From Marisa cornuarietis (Eukaryota; Mollusca; Gastropoda; Architaenioglossa; Ampullariidae), in assembly GCA_004794655.1 (NCBI GenBank), contig SMMW01000521.1:2754501-2818500 (forward strand): DNA of 64,000 nt, given 5' to 3'. The position numbers and the translations under genes were made by a program. Under the pieces are notes generated by a model that was not told the origin of the DNA, did not search any database, and saw only the letters and a program-made list of their open reading frames with translations. This document shows, piece after piece, positions 44,401 to 57,071 of the stretch; positions within the stretch are counted from its first letter, which is position 1; each line of letters opens with the position of its first letter.

Positions 44401-44984
44401 TTCTGTCTCAAAAATTCGTGGAACATTTCTTCCCTCAGCGAATTTAGACATTCCCGGCCTTGAACACCGAACTCAAACCTGTCTGCTACTTTTGTGTGAA
44501 GGATTACCTAAGAGGAGACAGTGTAGTCAGAAGGCTTTTTCAAAAACGTGGAAAGTAGAGTAAATAAATATAATAATTATGATTATATATATATATATAT
44601 ATATAATTGTAAATGTGCAAGCAGGAATGCATTAGCAGAATATTTGAATCAAGCAAGAATACGATGCACATTACTGGTGCCGCACCGCACGACCAAACTG
44701 TATATAAACGAACAATGAATATTGTCTATAGCAGCTTAATTTATACAGGAATTGACCCGTAGCACTGATATAAAGAGATATTCTTTCTAACAGAAGTGCA
44801 GTACAGTCAAGCACATCGCTTCAAGGACATCACCACACAATGATGGTGTTGTGACTGAGACTTTAGCGAAAATGCAACAGAAAGGAAAAACCGAAAAAGA
44901 AAAAAGAAAAAATCTGTCAAGAAAGGGTCAAGGTCTGTGAACACTCAGCACGGTTCTCTTGGTCTTATTGGTTGGTGCAGTGAA

Positions 44985-44985
44985 A

Positions 44986-45038
<53 letters not shown>
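44985..45038. repeat. (GT)n microsatellite
   Basis: Long pure GT run. Confidence 0.95.
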
Positions 45039-45515
45039 CGCGTGTGCTTATGTGTGTACAAACAAAACCATTTAACGCGAATTTTAAAACCTATAACGAT
45101 GTCGAAGCAGCCTGTCCGTTGGTCATTCTTTTCTTCAAAATTGTTTTTCTTTGCGTCATAAAAAATGAAAGAACGCCAGTGATCATCGAGCAACTTGCTG
45201 ACTCACACTGAGATATTGTCCCCTTCTTCTGTAACAAGTTTTAACACCCATTCATAACAGCACTTATTGGATAAGATTTTGAGTCCTCGATAACTTTGCC
45301 AGCAAAGAGAGACAACAGAACTCAAGAGGTGATCCAAATCCTCACTGCACATGTAAGTATATATATATATATAAATATGTGTGTGTTTGATGTGTTTTAT
45401 GTGTTTGTGTGTATATATATATATAATTTAAAGAAAAATAACTTAGACTTTACATTACTAAGATTTAGAAAGTTATAACACCGATGAATAGAACCTGAAT
45501 TAAATTTAATAACAA

Positions 45516-45516
<1 letters not shown>

Positions 45517-45574
<58 letters not shown>

Positions 45575-45697
45575 ATATGCGTTTGTGTGTGAGAGAGAGT
45601 GTATATTTGTCTAAGTATACATATCTGTCCGTGCGTGTTTGACTAAAACGTTTGTGAGAGTGTGTGCATATGTGTCTAAGTATACATGCGTGTGTGT

Positions 45698-45737
<40 letters not shown>
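45517..45737. repeat. Two (GT)n runs with decayed GT-rich spacer
   Basis: Pure GT at 45517-45574 and 45692-45737. Between them, the pieces TGTGTCTAAGTATACAT and GTGAGAGTGT occur twice, suggesting an internal duplication. Confidence 0.85.
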
Positions 45738-45740
<3 letters not shown>

Positions 45741-46620
45741 ATTAAGATGTTTGCGCAAAAAGGAATATCAATGATTGATTCCTTTACATTGTTATATAAA
45801 ACAGCTTACGTCAGTAATACTTTTTACTAAAGCGCAGTTATATTTATTAGAATATTCACCATTTGTTATTTCAATATATCTGTTGATTCTTGCAGTTAAC
45901 ACAAGAACTATTTTTTCATTAAATATAAGTTATTTTTTCATAAAGTGGCCAGAGTTTGGGGACCCCCTCACGTGCCTGTGCAATGCACTGAATGGTTTAC
46001 CAGCATCAAGCGTTGTATTTGACTTTCCAGTCTTCTTCACAGACTAGTTCACACTTCATCCTCAGGGGATCCATGTTACAAGGACCTGTTACTACAGGCT
46101 TTACCCACAGTTCCTCTGTCCGAGACTATCCTGACAACTTTGCCAGAACACGGGAAAAGTGAGTCTCAGTCATTTTGCTTTCTCGTGGAAGACAAGGTTG
46201 TGGTAGGGAAGCTCTGACTATAGGCTGTAATGAAACAAGAAACTTCAAAAACTGGATTGGTATGGTAAAGTTGTAGTCATAAATGCATTCAATGTCTAAT
46301 AAAATGCAATATTTATGTGATGAATTGGTAAAGCTCGGCAAAGATATTGTGATCAAGAAACTTTTTGATCCCCGAGATAAGGTCAACAACATCACGAGCC
46401 CTGAAAGAGATCCCAGTCATTAGAGCACAATGCACTTTATTAGACATTTATCGCTGTTACTGGAAATCTTTTCTGTTCACTTGTACAAATGGTCTCTTCT
46501 CTCTCTCTTTCTCCCTCTTACTCATTTCTCTTTCTCTCTTTTACTCCTTTCTCTTTCATCCTCTTTATTGCTCACTCTAACACCCTCTTTTTCCCTTTAA
46601 ACTTCTTTCACTGTTTCTTG

Positions 46621-46732
<112 letters not shown>

Positions 46733-46799
46733 ATTGTTAATGTACTTGTCTTTTATGGAGAGGTCTATTTTCTTTTTGTTTTCCTTTTCGATGTGTTGC

Positions 46800-47010
46800 A
46801 GCACTTACTGAATGCCGTCATCATAATGAGAAGGAAAAGGACGATGATAACAGCAAATGTTCCTGCATCGTGCAGCATTATTCTGCATCCACAGTCTTGT
46901 CAGGACATTTGTTTCGGAGCCTGCTTACAAATGAACTGTAGTGACTATGACTGTGGCATTTCACTTCTTCCCACCTCATGGATAATATTGAAGAAATATG
47001 CATGCATGTG
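46800..47010. repeat. Flanking module, partial copy 2
   Basis: CGTCATCATAATGAGAA, GATGATAACAGCA, CATCGTGCA and GTGACTATGACTGTGGCATT match 58090-58260 and, in its second half, 49078-49200. Confidence 0.6.
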
Positions 47011-47499
47011 ATCTTTACCCTATGGCAAGGGAAGACCACTTCTGGTTTGATATCGACTGTTGATATGTGTAGCGTTCTTCTACCTGTCAGCTCATACAAT
47101 TAAAAAATGATCGTAGACATTATTGTTTACCTTACTGTACATGCATGTATGTGTGTGTAGCATTTGTGTAGACACGAAGGTATGCGTGTACCAAAAAGTC
47201 ATGATTATTATTAATAATATACTTTCACTGCAGAACCACATACAACATATTGTGCATTAGGAAAACAGCTTTGCAAAATATATAATATCTCCTAACTACA
47301 GATACCTTACAGACTCCAAAACAGTTGATTTGCTATGCTATTTTATAGTGATGATTCAGCACAGTTTTCGCACACCTCATTATAAAAAAGTGAATTGTGT
47401 TGACTTAAAGGACAGCAGTGCCAGGCAGGCTGAGACTGTACACGTTGCAACGGTGTTAAAACACACTAATGAAATTCCAGCTTGACTAAATAGAGCGGG

Positions 47500-47615
47500 G
47501 CTATTATTTAAGTAGATAATTTTGTACGGCCCGCGAATGATGCAATAAATATCACAATGGCTCTCGGAGCGAAAAAAGCCTACCCGCCCGTGATCTAAAT
47601 AAGGTCCAGTATATA
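47500..47615 (-). mobile_element. hAT-like transposon end
   Basis: On the minus strand: GGGCGGGTAGGCTTTTTTCG, then GAGCCATTGTGATATTTATT, then CATCATTCGCGGGCCGTAC and AAAATTATCTAC. The GGG-T-GG-TTTTT...GGCCAT...CGCGGGCCG order is typical of hAT (SPIN/Charlie-like) ends. The other end was not found. Confidence 0.5.
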
Positions 47616-47659
47616 TGAAGTTGTTAGTCGTGGTGGTGGTGGTGGTATATAAAATTCCG

Positions 47660-48330
47660 CAATATTTGTCTCGTGGAATATTTTTTATATAAAACTACAA
47701 ATATCCAGTATGTATTGAATCATATAAGTATTGAAACTGAAAATTTATGAAAATGTCAAAATATAAGACCACTCAAGGGTAAATTTGCAATCTTTACTAA
47801 CACTTATTAAGCAGCAAACGATTTTGGCAATTTAATGTGTACAATAAAATCGAGTTTGTCTCATTTGAAACAAAACTCATCCGTTGGACGTGTGAAACCA
47901 CTCAACATGTCAATTAAGCTGATTATCTCACTTCTAAGATTTCGCAAAGCTAATCAAAACCGAGAGGAAAGACAGCTTCAACATCGCTGGTTCGCTCAGC
48001 GTCTTTACAAGATTACAGTACAGGCCACTCACTTCATCGAACATCAACACATTTCCGGCTTTGTACTAGAGACTGATTTTGATCAATGACTAATTCTATT
48101 TAGCCAGTCTTAATAACACTCAGAAGAGCCAAGAAGGATTGAAAAAGAAATGTTGCAGGCAGCGGTACACATGATGCAGACAACACCCCAGTCACACAGA
48201 AATGCAGTAAATGTTCTCCACCGCAATGGGAATCTCTCGACATGAGTGCCATCACACTCTGTGGTCATTGATCCTTAGAGCTGCATAATCTCACTAAGTG
48301 ACCAACTGTGTTTATTCTAGTTTAGAAATA
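47660..48330. repeat. Flanking module, copy 3
   Basis: It contains GCAATATTTGT-TCGTGG, ACTCAA-GG-AAATTTGCAATC, AACATGTCAATTAAGCTGAT, GAGAGGAAAGACAGCTTCAA and CTATTTAGCCAGTCTT. It aligns with 49300-49640 and 58640-58900. An 84-residue ORF (47835-48089) crosses it but is broken in the other copies. Confidence 0.65.
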
Positions 48331-48529
48331 TCTCAATTTACCAAACATCGAAGAGCATCCAGTAAAGAATATCTTTTACAAAACATATGCCTGCGCTTCT
48401 GACCTACAAACCAAATGGCTTATACACAACATCTTGTCTGTAAAGATTAATTCTGAAACGATAACAGACCTGCAGTACAAAGGCAAACTATTTGCACAGG
48501 GGTGCAGGAAGAATTTTTTTGTATGACTA

Positions 48530-49260
48530 AGTGATCAAGTCGCACCACTCAACATGTCAGTTAAGCTGCTTACATCTCCCTTAAGGTTTCACAAAGGTCA
48601 TTGAAACCGAGAGGACAAACATCTTCAGCATCACTGGCTGCCCAGCATCTTTATAAGGTTACAATACAGGCTGCTCTTTTCATAGAACATTCACACATTT
48701 ACGGCTTTGCAATACTGACTGGCTTGGATTAATGACTAATCCTTTTAATGCTATTTAGCCAAGTTGAATAACACTAAGAAGAGACTAAAGAGACTGAAGT
48801 AGAAAAATTGTAAGCAGCAGTACACACGATGTATTCCACACACCAGTCACACACCAGAGTAACTGTAAATACGGTAAGTGTCGACCATCGTAGAGGCAAT
48901 CTCTCGACATCGGTGCCAGCACACAGTAAACATTGATGTTTACAACTGCATAATCTCACTGTGACCAGCTTTGCTTGTTCTAGTTTAGAAAAGTTTTACT
49001 TTACCTACCATCAAAGAGCATTCAGTAAAGAATATCTTTTACAAAGTCGGTACCTGCTAACCAAATCGCTTATCATGCAGCGTTATTCTACATCAACAGG
49101 AGACAGTCCTGTCAGAACATTTGTTTAGGACCCTGCTCACAAATTAACTGTAGTGATCATGACTGTGGCATTTTACCTCTCGACACCTCCTGCGAGCGAT
49201 AATTGTGGAGAATTATGTATGCATGTGACCTTTACTCTAAGCAGATGGTAGACCACTTCT
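48530..49260. repeat. Flanking module, copy 4
   Basis: AACATGTCAGTTAAGCTG, GAGAGGACAAACATCTTCAG, AATCTCTCGACATCGGTGCC, then the GGAGACAGTCCTGTCAGAAC part. The best match is 50750-51120. Confidence 0.65.
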
Positions 49261-49299
49261 GGTCTGATGTCGGCTGTTGATACCATTCTTCGATCATTG

Positions 49300-49717
49300 A
49301 AGCTCGCAATATTTGTGTCGTGGCATACGTTTGATATAGAAATACAAAATTCCAGTATATATTATATAACTACATCTATTTAAACGGAAAATATATTCAA
49401 TGTCATAAAATACGAAATCACTCAAACGCAAATTTTCCATCTTTACTAACACGTATTAATCAGCCACCGATTTAAATCATTATGTGTGTACAGTTCAACC
49501 GGTCTCTTCTTATTTTGAAACGGAACTTATCCGTTCAACGTGTCACTCCACTCAACATGTCAATTAAGCTGATTGTCTCACTCCTAAGGTTTCGCAAATG
49601 TCATTCAAACCGAGAGGACAGACAGCCTATAAACAAAATAGACAAAATCGTGTCTGTAAAGATTAATTGTAAAGCGATACTAGACCTACAGTACAAAGGC
49701 AAACCATTTGCACAGGG
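49300..49717. repeat. Flanking module, copy 5 (left half, interrupted by LTR)
   Basis: It aligns with 47660-47990 and then with 48430-48500. It ends CATTTGCACAGGGGTGCA, where the LTR inserts. Its right half resumes at 50718. Confidence 0.65.
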
Positions 49718-49722
49718 GTGCA

Positions 49723-50712
49723 TGTCAGGAACACTCGGGACGTGCAGACGGGTCACATACAACACACACTGACCTCACAGCGTTCCTCACGTGTTCTTTC
49801 ACACAACAAAGTACTAAGACCTTACGTGGGTTCCTATATCTCTATAATTCAAAAATTCCAAATATTTTCCCACACTCAACGAATTTCAAATAAATTCTAC
49901 ATCAACATATCTCGCAACTCATTAATGTCTACATAAACCCTTCTAATAATATAAATATCTCCAGTCAATAATATAAATATCTCCAGTCAATAATATAAAT
50001 ATCTCCAGTCAATATATGACAATAAGCAAGCGGGAATATCCTTTCAACAACGTTATAGATGTCTCTCAACCTTCCAATCAATCGACGCTAAACCAGCTCC
50101 TCTCTCTATTAGTTAAATTTTCTTCCAATGTTCACCAACGGTTTCTCATAACTTAAATGACCAAATCACACTGTCAACGTCCGGTCAAAACACACGCACC
50201 CACAGATGTACACTTGCCTGTAATACTCCTTGAAACTGTACAGAAATACACACCACTGCGAATCTCCAAAGCACACAACAATTACACCCAAAACAGAATC
50301 CTTCAGCAGACACACAGCAACTGGCGAATCTCTCCAAACACACAGCAATACTCCAATAATCTGAATCCACCAGCAGATACGCAGCAACTGGGGAAACTCT
50401 CCAAACACATAGAATATTCCAAACGCCGACCTCCTTTTGTTTTTCTCCAAACTCACACACACTGGTACATTCCACCCAAACGATCTCTTTCTCCAGAAAC
50501 TTCTCTCCTCTCGCAGACGACACCCCACGTCATATCTCCTTTTACGTCACGCCTTCTAAACCATGCACCAAAGGTACATCCAAGGGTCACTATCCTTGCT
50601 GCACAAAATAACAAGGGGGCTAACTCCATTTCTGACATTCGCTTTTTCGCTTTCAAAATAATACACACTACACACTCTCAACCAGTCAGGACTATGTCCA
50701 CGATCCCTGACA
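49723..50712. mobile_element. Solo LTR, 990 bp, with 5-bp target duplication
   Basis: It begins TGTCAGGAAC and ends GATCCCTGACA: TG...CA with a 7-bp inverted TGTCAGG/CCTGACA. It is flanked on both sides by GTGCA (49718-49722 and 50713-50717). The paralogous module at about 48490-48530 shows the join without this insertion. A 5-bp duplication and TG/CA ends are typical of Gypsy or BEL-type LTR elements. No gag or pol is present. Inside are three 22-bp repeats (AATAATATAAATATCTCCAG TC, 49945-50010) and a duplicated CAGCAGA-AC-CAGCAACTGG segment (about 50303-50410). The 187-codon ORF within is not considered a gene. Confidence 0.8.
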
Positions 50713-50717
50713 GTGCA

Positions 50718-51280
50718 TAAGGAAAACCTGTGACTAAGCAATCAAGTCACACTACTGACAGCTTCAGCATCGCTGGCTCGCTCAGCATCTTTTACAAGGT
50801 TACAGTACAGGCAACTTACTTCATCGCACAATCACACATTTCCGGCTTTGCAATAGTGACTGGCTTGGATTAATGACTAAACCTTCTATGGTATTTAGCC
50901 AGGCTGAATAACACTAAGAAGAGACTAGAGAGATTGAAGTAAAAATATTGGAAGCAGCAGTGAACGCGATGTATTCAACTCACAGAAGAAACTATAAATG
51001 CGGTGAGTGTCGACCACGGTAGAGGGAATCTCTCGACATCGGTGCCAGCACACAGTAGACAGTGAGGCATAAATTGCATAATCTCACTAAGTGACCAGCT
51101 TTGCTTGTTCTAGTTTAGAAAAGTCTCACTTCACCTACCATCAAAGAGCATGCAGTAATGAATATCTCTCACAAAGCCGGTACCTGCCAACCAATTCGCT
51201 TATAACCAGAATCGTGTCTGTATGAATTAATTCTGAGTCGACACTAGACCTGAAGTACACAGGCCGAGCATGAAAATTTT
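50718..51280. repeat. Flanking module, copy 5/6 (right part, upstream of IGR-4)
   Basis: ACAGCTTCAGCATCGCTGGC, CACATTTCCGGCTTTGCAAT, GAAGAGACTAGAGAGATTGA and TCTCTCGACATCGGTGCCAG match 48620-48920 closely. Confidence 0.65.
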
Positions 51281-51569
51281 CTAAACAATGTTTTGTTACC
51301 GAGACTTTAGCGAAAATGCGCAGGAAAAGGGAAATATATCGTGAAAAGCTCAAAGTCTGTGAACACTCAACGCGATTCTTCTGCTCCTTGGTGGTGCAGT
51401 GAGGAATGGTGAGTGTATTTGCTGAAAGGATATCCGCCTGAAGTACAAAGCCTGCTGTAACATCAGTGTGGACAGGGAACTAATAAAAAATGTTAAAAGA
51501 GAGAGACTGAGAGAAGGACAGTGTACTGTATAATTCTCGGTCAACAAGAGGACAGTGAATCTCTCTGAC

Positions 51570-52727
51570 ATGTGCTACACCACAGATATCTACAGGACGG
51601 TCATCATGGTGGGACTTCTGCTGCTGAGTTTAGGTAGGTAAGAAGGTCAAAAGCTCTCTCTCTTTCTTCCTTCCTTTCCCTTGATTATTTTTCTCTTTGA
51701 ATCTTTCATGTCAAACAAGGTGATGCATTCAATCCAGTTTACTTTGTTTAGAGACGAAATTGCTTTGATTCGGGTAAAAAAAAACATTCTTTTACAATTA
51801 AGAACACAAATATACACACAGGGGAAGCATAGGTGCATTAGGCACGTACTTGCACGTGCTACAAAAGTGTGCAGACTTACATGACTTTGTACCTGACAAA
51901 AATGTTGTAAAGAGGATAGCTCTTTACATACTAGAATCCGTTGGGAAACTATAAAAGGGCTTGTCAGCCATTCAAACTGCAAATCAAAGGTGAAATATAT
52001 GATTCAGAAAACTGACAGTTTTAATTTAATAATTAAACTTTAACTTTTAAAGATTCCCACATCTAAATTGAATCGAGAAAGAAATGACGTTACTTATGTA
52101 CAGAAAACAACGGAGTCTGAGTCGATACCAAGCGAGCAGTTCAGTTTCTTTCAATAGACCTAAGAAGCAAACTTGCTATTTCGTGTGCTGTCTGTCTACC
52201 CATCAAAGCCTGTTAGTAGCCAGAAGATGATGATGGACGATGAATGGTTTGAGAAAGGAATGGAAGATTATCAAAGGGAGTGATTGTTATTTTGTTGCAT
52301 GTTTGAAATCTACAAAAAAAAGAACACGATATAATTTATTTACATGTCTATTTACTGATTGATTAGAGACTTCTGGTGAACTCAAAACAAGCTGTCCGAC
52401 CTATGTACGCGAAGGAATCGACTTGAACTGCGAGTGTTTCGTCAGTAACACAAGCTCCAGTGCCAACATCAACTGGAATATCACAGGCGGTGGTCCTCAC
52501 TTGAACGTGACAAACGCTAGACGAGAGAATAACGGCACAAAGTACACGTGTACAGGTGACTGGGGTTCACCGCCATCAAGACAGTCTCTCACCTACACCC
52601 TTCATGTCGTCTGTGAGTTCGTCCACTGAACGTTTGATTTTTAGAGAGTTTGAAGGACATTCGCGTTTCTAGCCACTTCATTACTAACATCATTCAAACT
52701 ACTCAAATTATTTTCATTAAAAACTTC

Positions 52728-52767
<40 letters not shown>

Positions 52768-55700
52768 CTTTCTACGATCACTTTCCTCGGATTACTTCTG
52801 GATTATAGTGAATTTGCTTATATTTCTATAATTCTTTCAGTAAAGATTAAAGTTCTTTTTTTTATTTTATTTTGTTCGTCAAAACCGACATTAAGAAGTC
52901 ACAATACAACATAAAGTCTTAATCTGTACACAATGTGTGTTCGCTTTAGTCGGACCGGAGTCTGTGAAGATGTCTACCAATATGACAAACCGGTTTGTCA
53001 CTGACGGGACAGTACAGGTGGCGCTGTTCTGTCAGGCTGTTGCTGTGTATCCAGCCGCCAACTACATCTGGACAGGTGTGACGTGTGTCAACGAAGATCA
53101 CTCAAACGGCACGTGCATCTTCACACCTAGAGTCCCTGAGGATCACCGCCGTGAAGTATCTTGCACTGCTCACAATGTCATCTTCCCTCGTCTCTATAAG
53201 TCTGTCCAGGACAAGTTATGGCTGACCTGTAAGTAGCAGGTACTTTATGATGTTGGTTTCTCATTTAGAAAAATGCATGCGCTGTGCGTATTGTAATTAT
53301 TCAGGAAGTAATGACATGTTTTTATCAAATAGTAATTTATTATGACCAATCGTAGTAATAGTCTGACATACAGTATACTGAGTCTTCTAAACTGTTATTT
53401 TTAACTAAGTCGGTTACATAACACATTGCAAATACTCACATATTCGACAATATGTCGGGTGAATAAGGATGTTGAATGTTAGGAACCGTGTCTAGGGTGC
53501 AGAGTGTACAAATGAGTGTTCAGCTCTCTCCTGTCACTACCCTTAACAGGGCCCAGTAAATCAAATACCCAAACATTCAGATGGGAAGATATCTTTCTAG
53601 TTATTTACTAGAGGTAGTTAATATCCCAATGATAAACATAGAAAATAGTGCCATAGTTTTATGAAACCTCTCTGAAACTTTTGCAGTCTCTTCTTTGCCC
53701 ATTTCTACAGATCCTCCAACATCACCGCCTGCAATAACAAGGGAGGACACGATCCTGACCTGCACGGTTAAAGGTGGAGAACCAATGGTGTCCTCAGTGA
53801 CATTCTCTTGCGGGAATGAATCTGACAGACCTGATGTTGTGGACGATGTGTCGGTGTCGAGTTCTGTCGTCATCAGTGTCCACCAACAACACAGTCATGT
53901 GATGTGTGAATGCTCGGCCAAATGGGACCCACAGCCTGGGTTCTACCGACACAAAGCGATTACTCCTCTTAACCTGATTGGTGGGTGCACCTGTTAATGT
54001 TTTCTTAATGAGTTATATTAGCTCAATTCAGTCTTTACAGTATTTTTTATTTACGAAATCATTCAGTTAATAATAAATGAACGAATTATTTGAAACATTT
54101 ATAGGCATAGACAGAGCCAGACAGCTAAGGAAATAAATAAACTTAAAAAAGAAGTCTCTCGGATTAAGATGCATCTGTATCTTAACAAGGTGAACCTTTT
54201 TTAAGCTCTGTATATTACAGTCGGTACAGCCTCAGTGTGGTGTTATCATCACCGTTGTCATCGCTAACTATAAAGAACGTGTATGTACATGTTGTTTGTC
54301 ATCAGTAGTCACAAATCATGTGACGTGCGTTTAAATAATAAATACATACATTGTTGTCTTCTAATGCTGTTCGTCAAACTGGAGAGAATTTCAATGGACG
54401 AAGTGATGCATCGCGTACTTAATATACATACATAATATACATACATAATATGTATGTAAGAGCGATTAATAGTATGAGATTAAATATTCTACATTTTTCA
54501 TAAGGCTTAGGAAGTAGCAAGGAATAAGGTTATTTCCCGAAAGTGCTGTGTATGTGTGTTTGCGAGAGAGAGAGAAAAAAAGTTGGTCATTTAAAGAAAG
54601 AAAACGAACGACTAGAAAGTTTGTGTGCGAATAATTGCTCCATTTATTTTTTCAAAGAAATTGGCTTTAACGCCATATTTCTATCAGTCACACTTTTTAT
54701 TACTAATGTGCAGCTATGCACATTTACGATTTTATTCGGTTTTACTAGTTCTTTGTAATTTTGTTATTAGTATATGTTTGATTTTTTTAATAAGTTGTGT
54801 ACTTGTCTTATTCCGATTTTTTTTTCTTTCTCTCTCTCTCTCTCTCTTCGTCAATTTTTTCTGTATCTTGCTTTGTTCAAATGGTGAGGTAACTTTATGC
54901 GTATCCCTTTGTCCTGGGAGATTTGTTCAAATACAATAAAAACCGTTGTGGTCGTCTCTCTTTGTTACCAAAGAAATTAAGTTAAAATAATAATAAAAAT
55001 CAGCATAGTGTTAATTTCACTGAATGTGCGTCCATAAATCTTTATAATGTGCATTACACTTACCATCATGTTGACCTCTTGTGTACTGTTGGCTGTGTAA
55101 AGTACATAACAGTACATTGTGTTGACATTTGTGATAGTTTGAAGTTGTCTTCTATACTTTATTGTTTGGGAAGTTCATAACTGTAGTTTACACTACAATG
55201 GCATCTAGAAAGACATTTCGTTTAAGATCATGTGAGCTGGCACAAACAATGGCAGGAAAATCATTTGTTTAATGCCGGAAGCCTGGCTGGACAAGATAAC
55301 AAGAGTTGAACTTCACAGCTTCTCAACGCCAGCTCCAAACGTGAAGAAAAAATGTCGTCTGCGATAAAGCTTCCATCGAGTTTTGACAGAAATTAAATAT
55401 TGAAAGTCAAAATGAAAGATATTTTACTCACTGCAACTTTATACTGGTTTTTCTCTACGTCGCTTTTTTGAGTTATTCAGACTCTTTTATAATAACGCAA
55501 CTCATCTTCGCAAATATTAATTATTAGTAGTATAATTATGAGAAGAATTTCTTTTACTTTGAAACACAAAACCTTTAATGATATTTTGAACTAAGAGTTA
55601 ACCTAGAGAATGTAAAATAGTATGGTCATGAAAACTCGTAAATTGTCGCACGGTTGGAAATGAATGAATGAATGAATGAAACAAGCGGATAGAGACGCAA

Positions 55701-57071
55701 ACACATAGGCAGGTAGCCGCTTATAAGACAGGTCACTGGAGGTTTATCAATTTAATATTTCTTTGACATTTAGAACCAGGTTCTCAGTCATCATATAAAG
55801 ATAAGACTCAACTTCTCATCCCTGTTGCCGTCGGTGCAGCCTCTGCGGTTGTCCTACTTGTCATCATCGTCATCATCATTTGCGTCACCATAAAGAAACG
55901 ACAGCGTACGTACAGTTTCCTGTGATGTTCGTTTCTCCTTGCGCCTCTTCTGTTGTCGAGAAGAGAGACAAGAAGAAAAACATTGTCTACCTTTGTGTTC
56001 AAGAAGTTTTGGTAACTAGAGCCACGGTTTTCAGTGTTTCACAAGTGGCTCGCATACATTTACATACATTTACAGACATACACATTGTTTAAAATCGTAT
56101 TGACTAAGATGAAAGTATTCAGATATGGTTTGACGAAAAACAAATTCGTTCGGCTGAGTCTAACTGCGTCCTCTTTCACCCTTGTGGTGTTAACTGTGTA
56201 AAACAGAAATCAAAGATCACTTTACATGACTCAGCCTATCATTGTTTGTAATTTGTTTGTCCTCAAAGTTTTGTAATTAAATGAGATGTTTGACTTCAAA
56301 GTACAGGACACAGAGAAAACATGAAACTCGAGAATATTAAAATAGTCCAGAAAAGATAAATCTGCTTTTGAAAGCAGATGATGATCAGGAGGAGGAAGAG
56401 AAGGAGGAGGAGGAGATTTTTTCTTCTTATTATTAATCCTGCTATTTTGCTAATATTATGGAGCATAATCTTTATCCATAGTAGCATCTTTATGATCTTA
56501 TTCAATTTTTCTTCATTATCCTCTTTTCATTCATGTCCATCCCTTGCCTACTTTAGATAAACTGTGCTGTACTGTTATATACGTCACAGAGCCTACAGTT
56601 CACCAGCCAACCTCAAATTATCGCAGACGTCAACATGACGGTAAGTGTAATGTCCACCGCAAAAAATATGGCTGGTCATGCAATAGATTTAACTCTATGT
56701 TGCATTTTTTATTATTGTTATTTGATTTCTTTCATAACAAAGAGAGACGAGCATTGTATCCGAACAAATCTCTCTTGAAAATGTGGTCACATCACCATCT
56801 GAGTAATAAAGATAGACGGAAGCAGATTGAAGAGACTCACATACTATTCAAAGACTATGTTTTCCTTACTGGAATTTTCTCAGTTTATTAGTTGTTGTTG
56901 TTGTTGTTGTTATTATTATTACTATTATTATTATTATTAAAGCAGTAAACAGCAAAATATTCTAAGACTTTTTCTTTTACTTTTCCATTTTTTTAAACAT
57001 TTTTGTCTTTAGAAATTGAAGAACAAGTCAATGAGGTCTATGTGAGTGCTGACATCCTAGGTTTGGGCTAG
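51570..57071 (+). CDS. IGR-4, three-Ig transmembrane receptor with VYVSAD tail
   Basis: Exons: 51570-51633 signal peptide (RTVIMVGLLLLSL), 52367-52612 Ig1, 52950-53228 Ig2, 53711-53980 Ig3, 55774-55905 stalk and TM, 56590-56640 (51 nt) and 57013-57071 cytoplasmic. All junctions are phase 1. The sum is 1,101 nt, 366 aa, ending TAG. Ig2 is 279 nt, exactly as in IGR-3 and IGR-5, with ALFCQAVAVYPA, GVTCVNED and VSCTAHN. Ig3 has LTCTVKGGEP and CECSAKW. The TM core is AVVLLVIIVIIICV followed by KKRQ. The tail ends NEVYVSADILGLG, matching the NPVYVSADALG block of IGR-2, so a single conserved tyrosine is kept while the rest of the IGR-2 tail is cut off by the stop. It is a likely signalling or adaptor-binding receptor (inference). 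A decayed alternative TM exon lies at 54221-54267. AATAAA at 57821-57826 may be the polyA signal. Confidence 0.85.
52728..52764. repeat. (GT)n microsatellite in IGR-4 intron 2
   Basis: Pure GT run. Confidence 0.9.
54221..54267 (+). other. Relic or alternative 3' exon of IGR-4 (IGR-3-type TM exon)
   Basis: After a good acceptor (TATATTACAG), the sequence GTCGGTACAGCC aligns with the TM exon of IGR-3 (GTCGGTACAACC at about 41799). In the phase set by Ig3 it reads about 15 codons to TAA and would give a soluble three-Ig protein. In another frame it reads VIITVVIANYKERV, a TM-like segment, so an indel has broken an older membrane exon. Confidence 0.45.
54268..55773. other. IGR-4 intron before the TM exon
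   Basis: AT-rich with short TC/GA runs and a TGAATGAATGAA repeat near 55660. No exon was recognised. Confidence 0.5.

Noticed and set aside
47835..48089. 84-codon ORF repeated in the flanking module as a possible small gene
   Set aside because: Copies at 43.98, 48.55 and 50.75 kb are interrupted or truncated. It shows duplication rather than coding constraint.
50157..50720. 187-codon plus-strand ORF and overlapping minus ORFs
   Set aside because: They lie wholly inside the solo LTR, have biased His/Thr/Pro/Asn composition from internal repeats, and match no domain.
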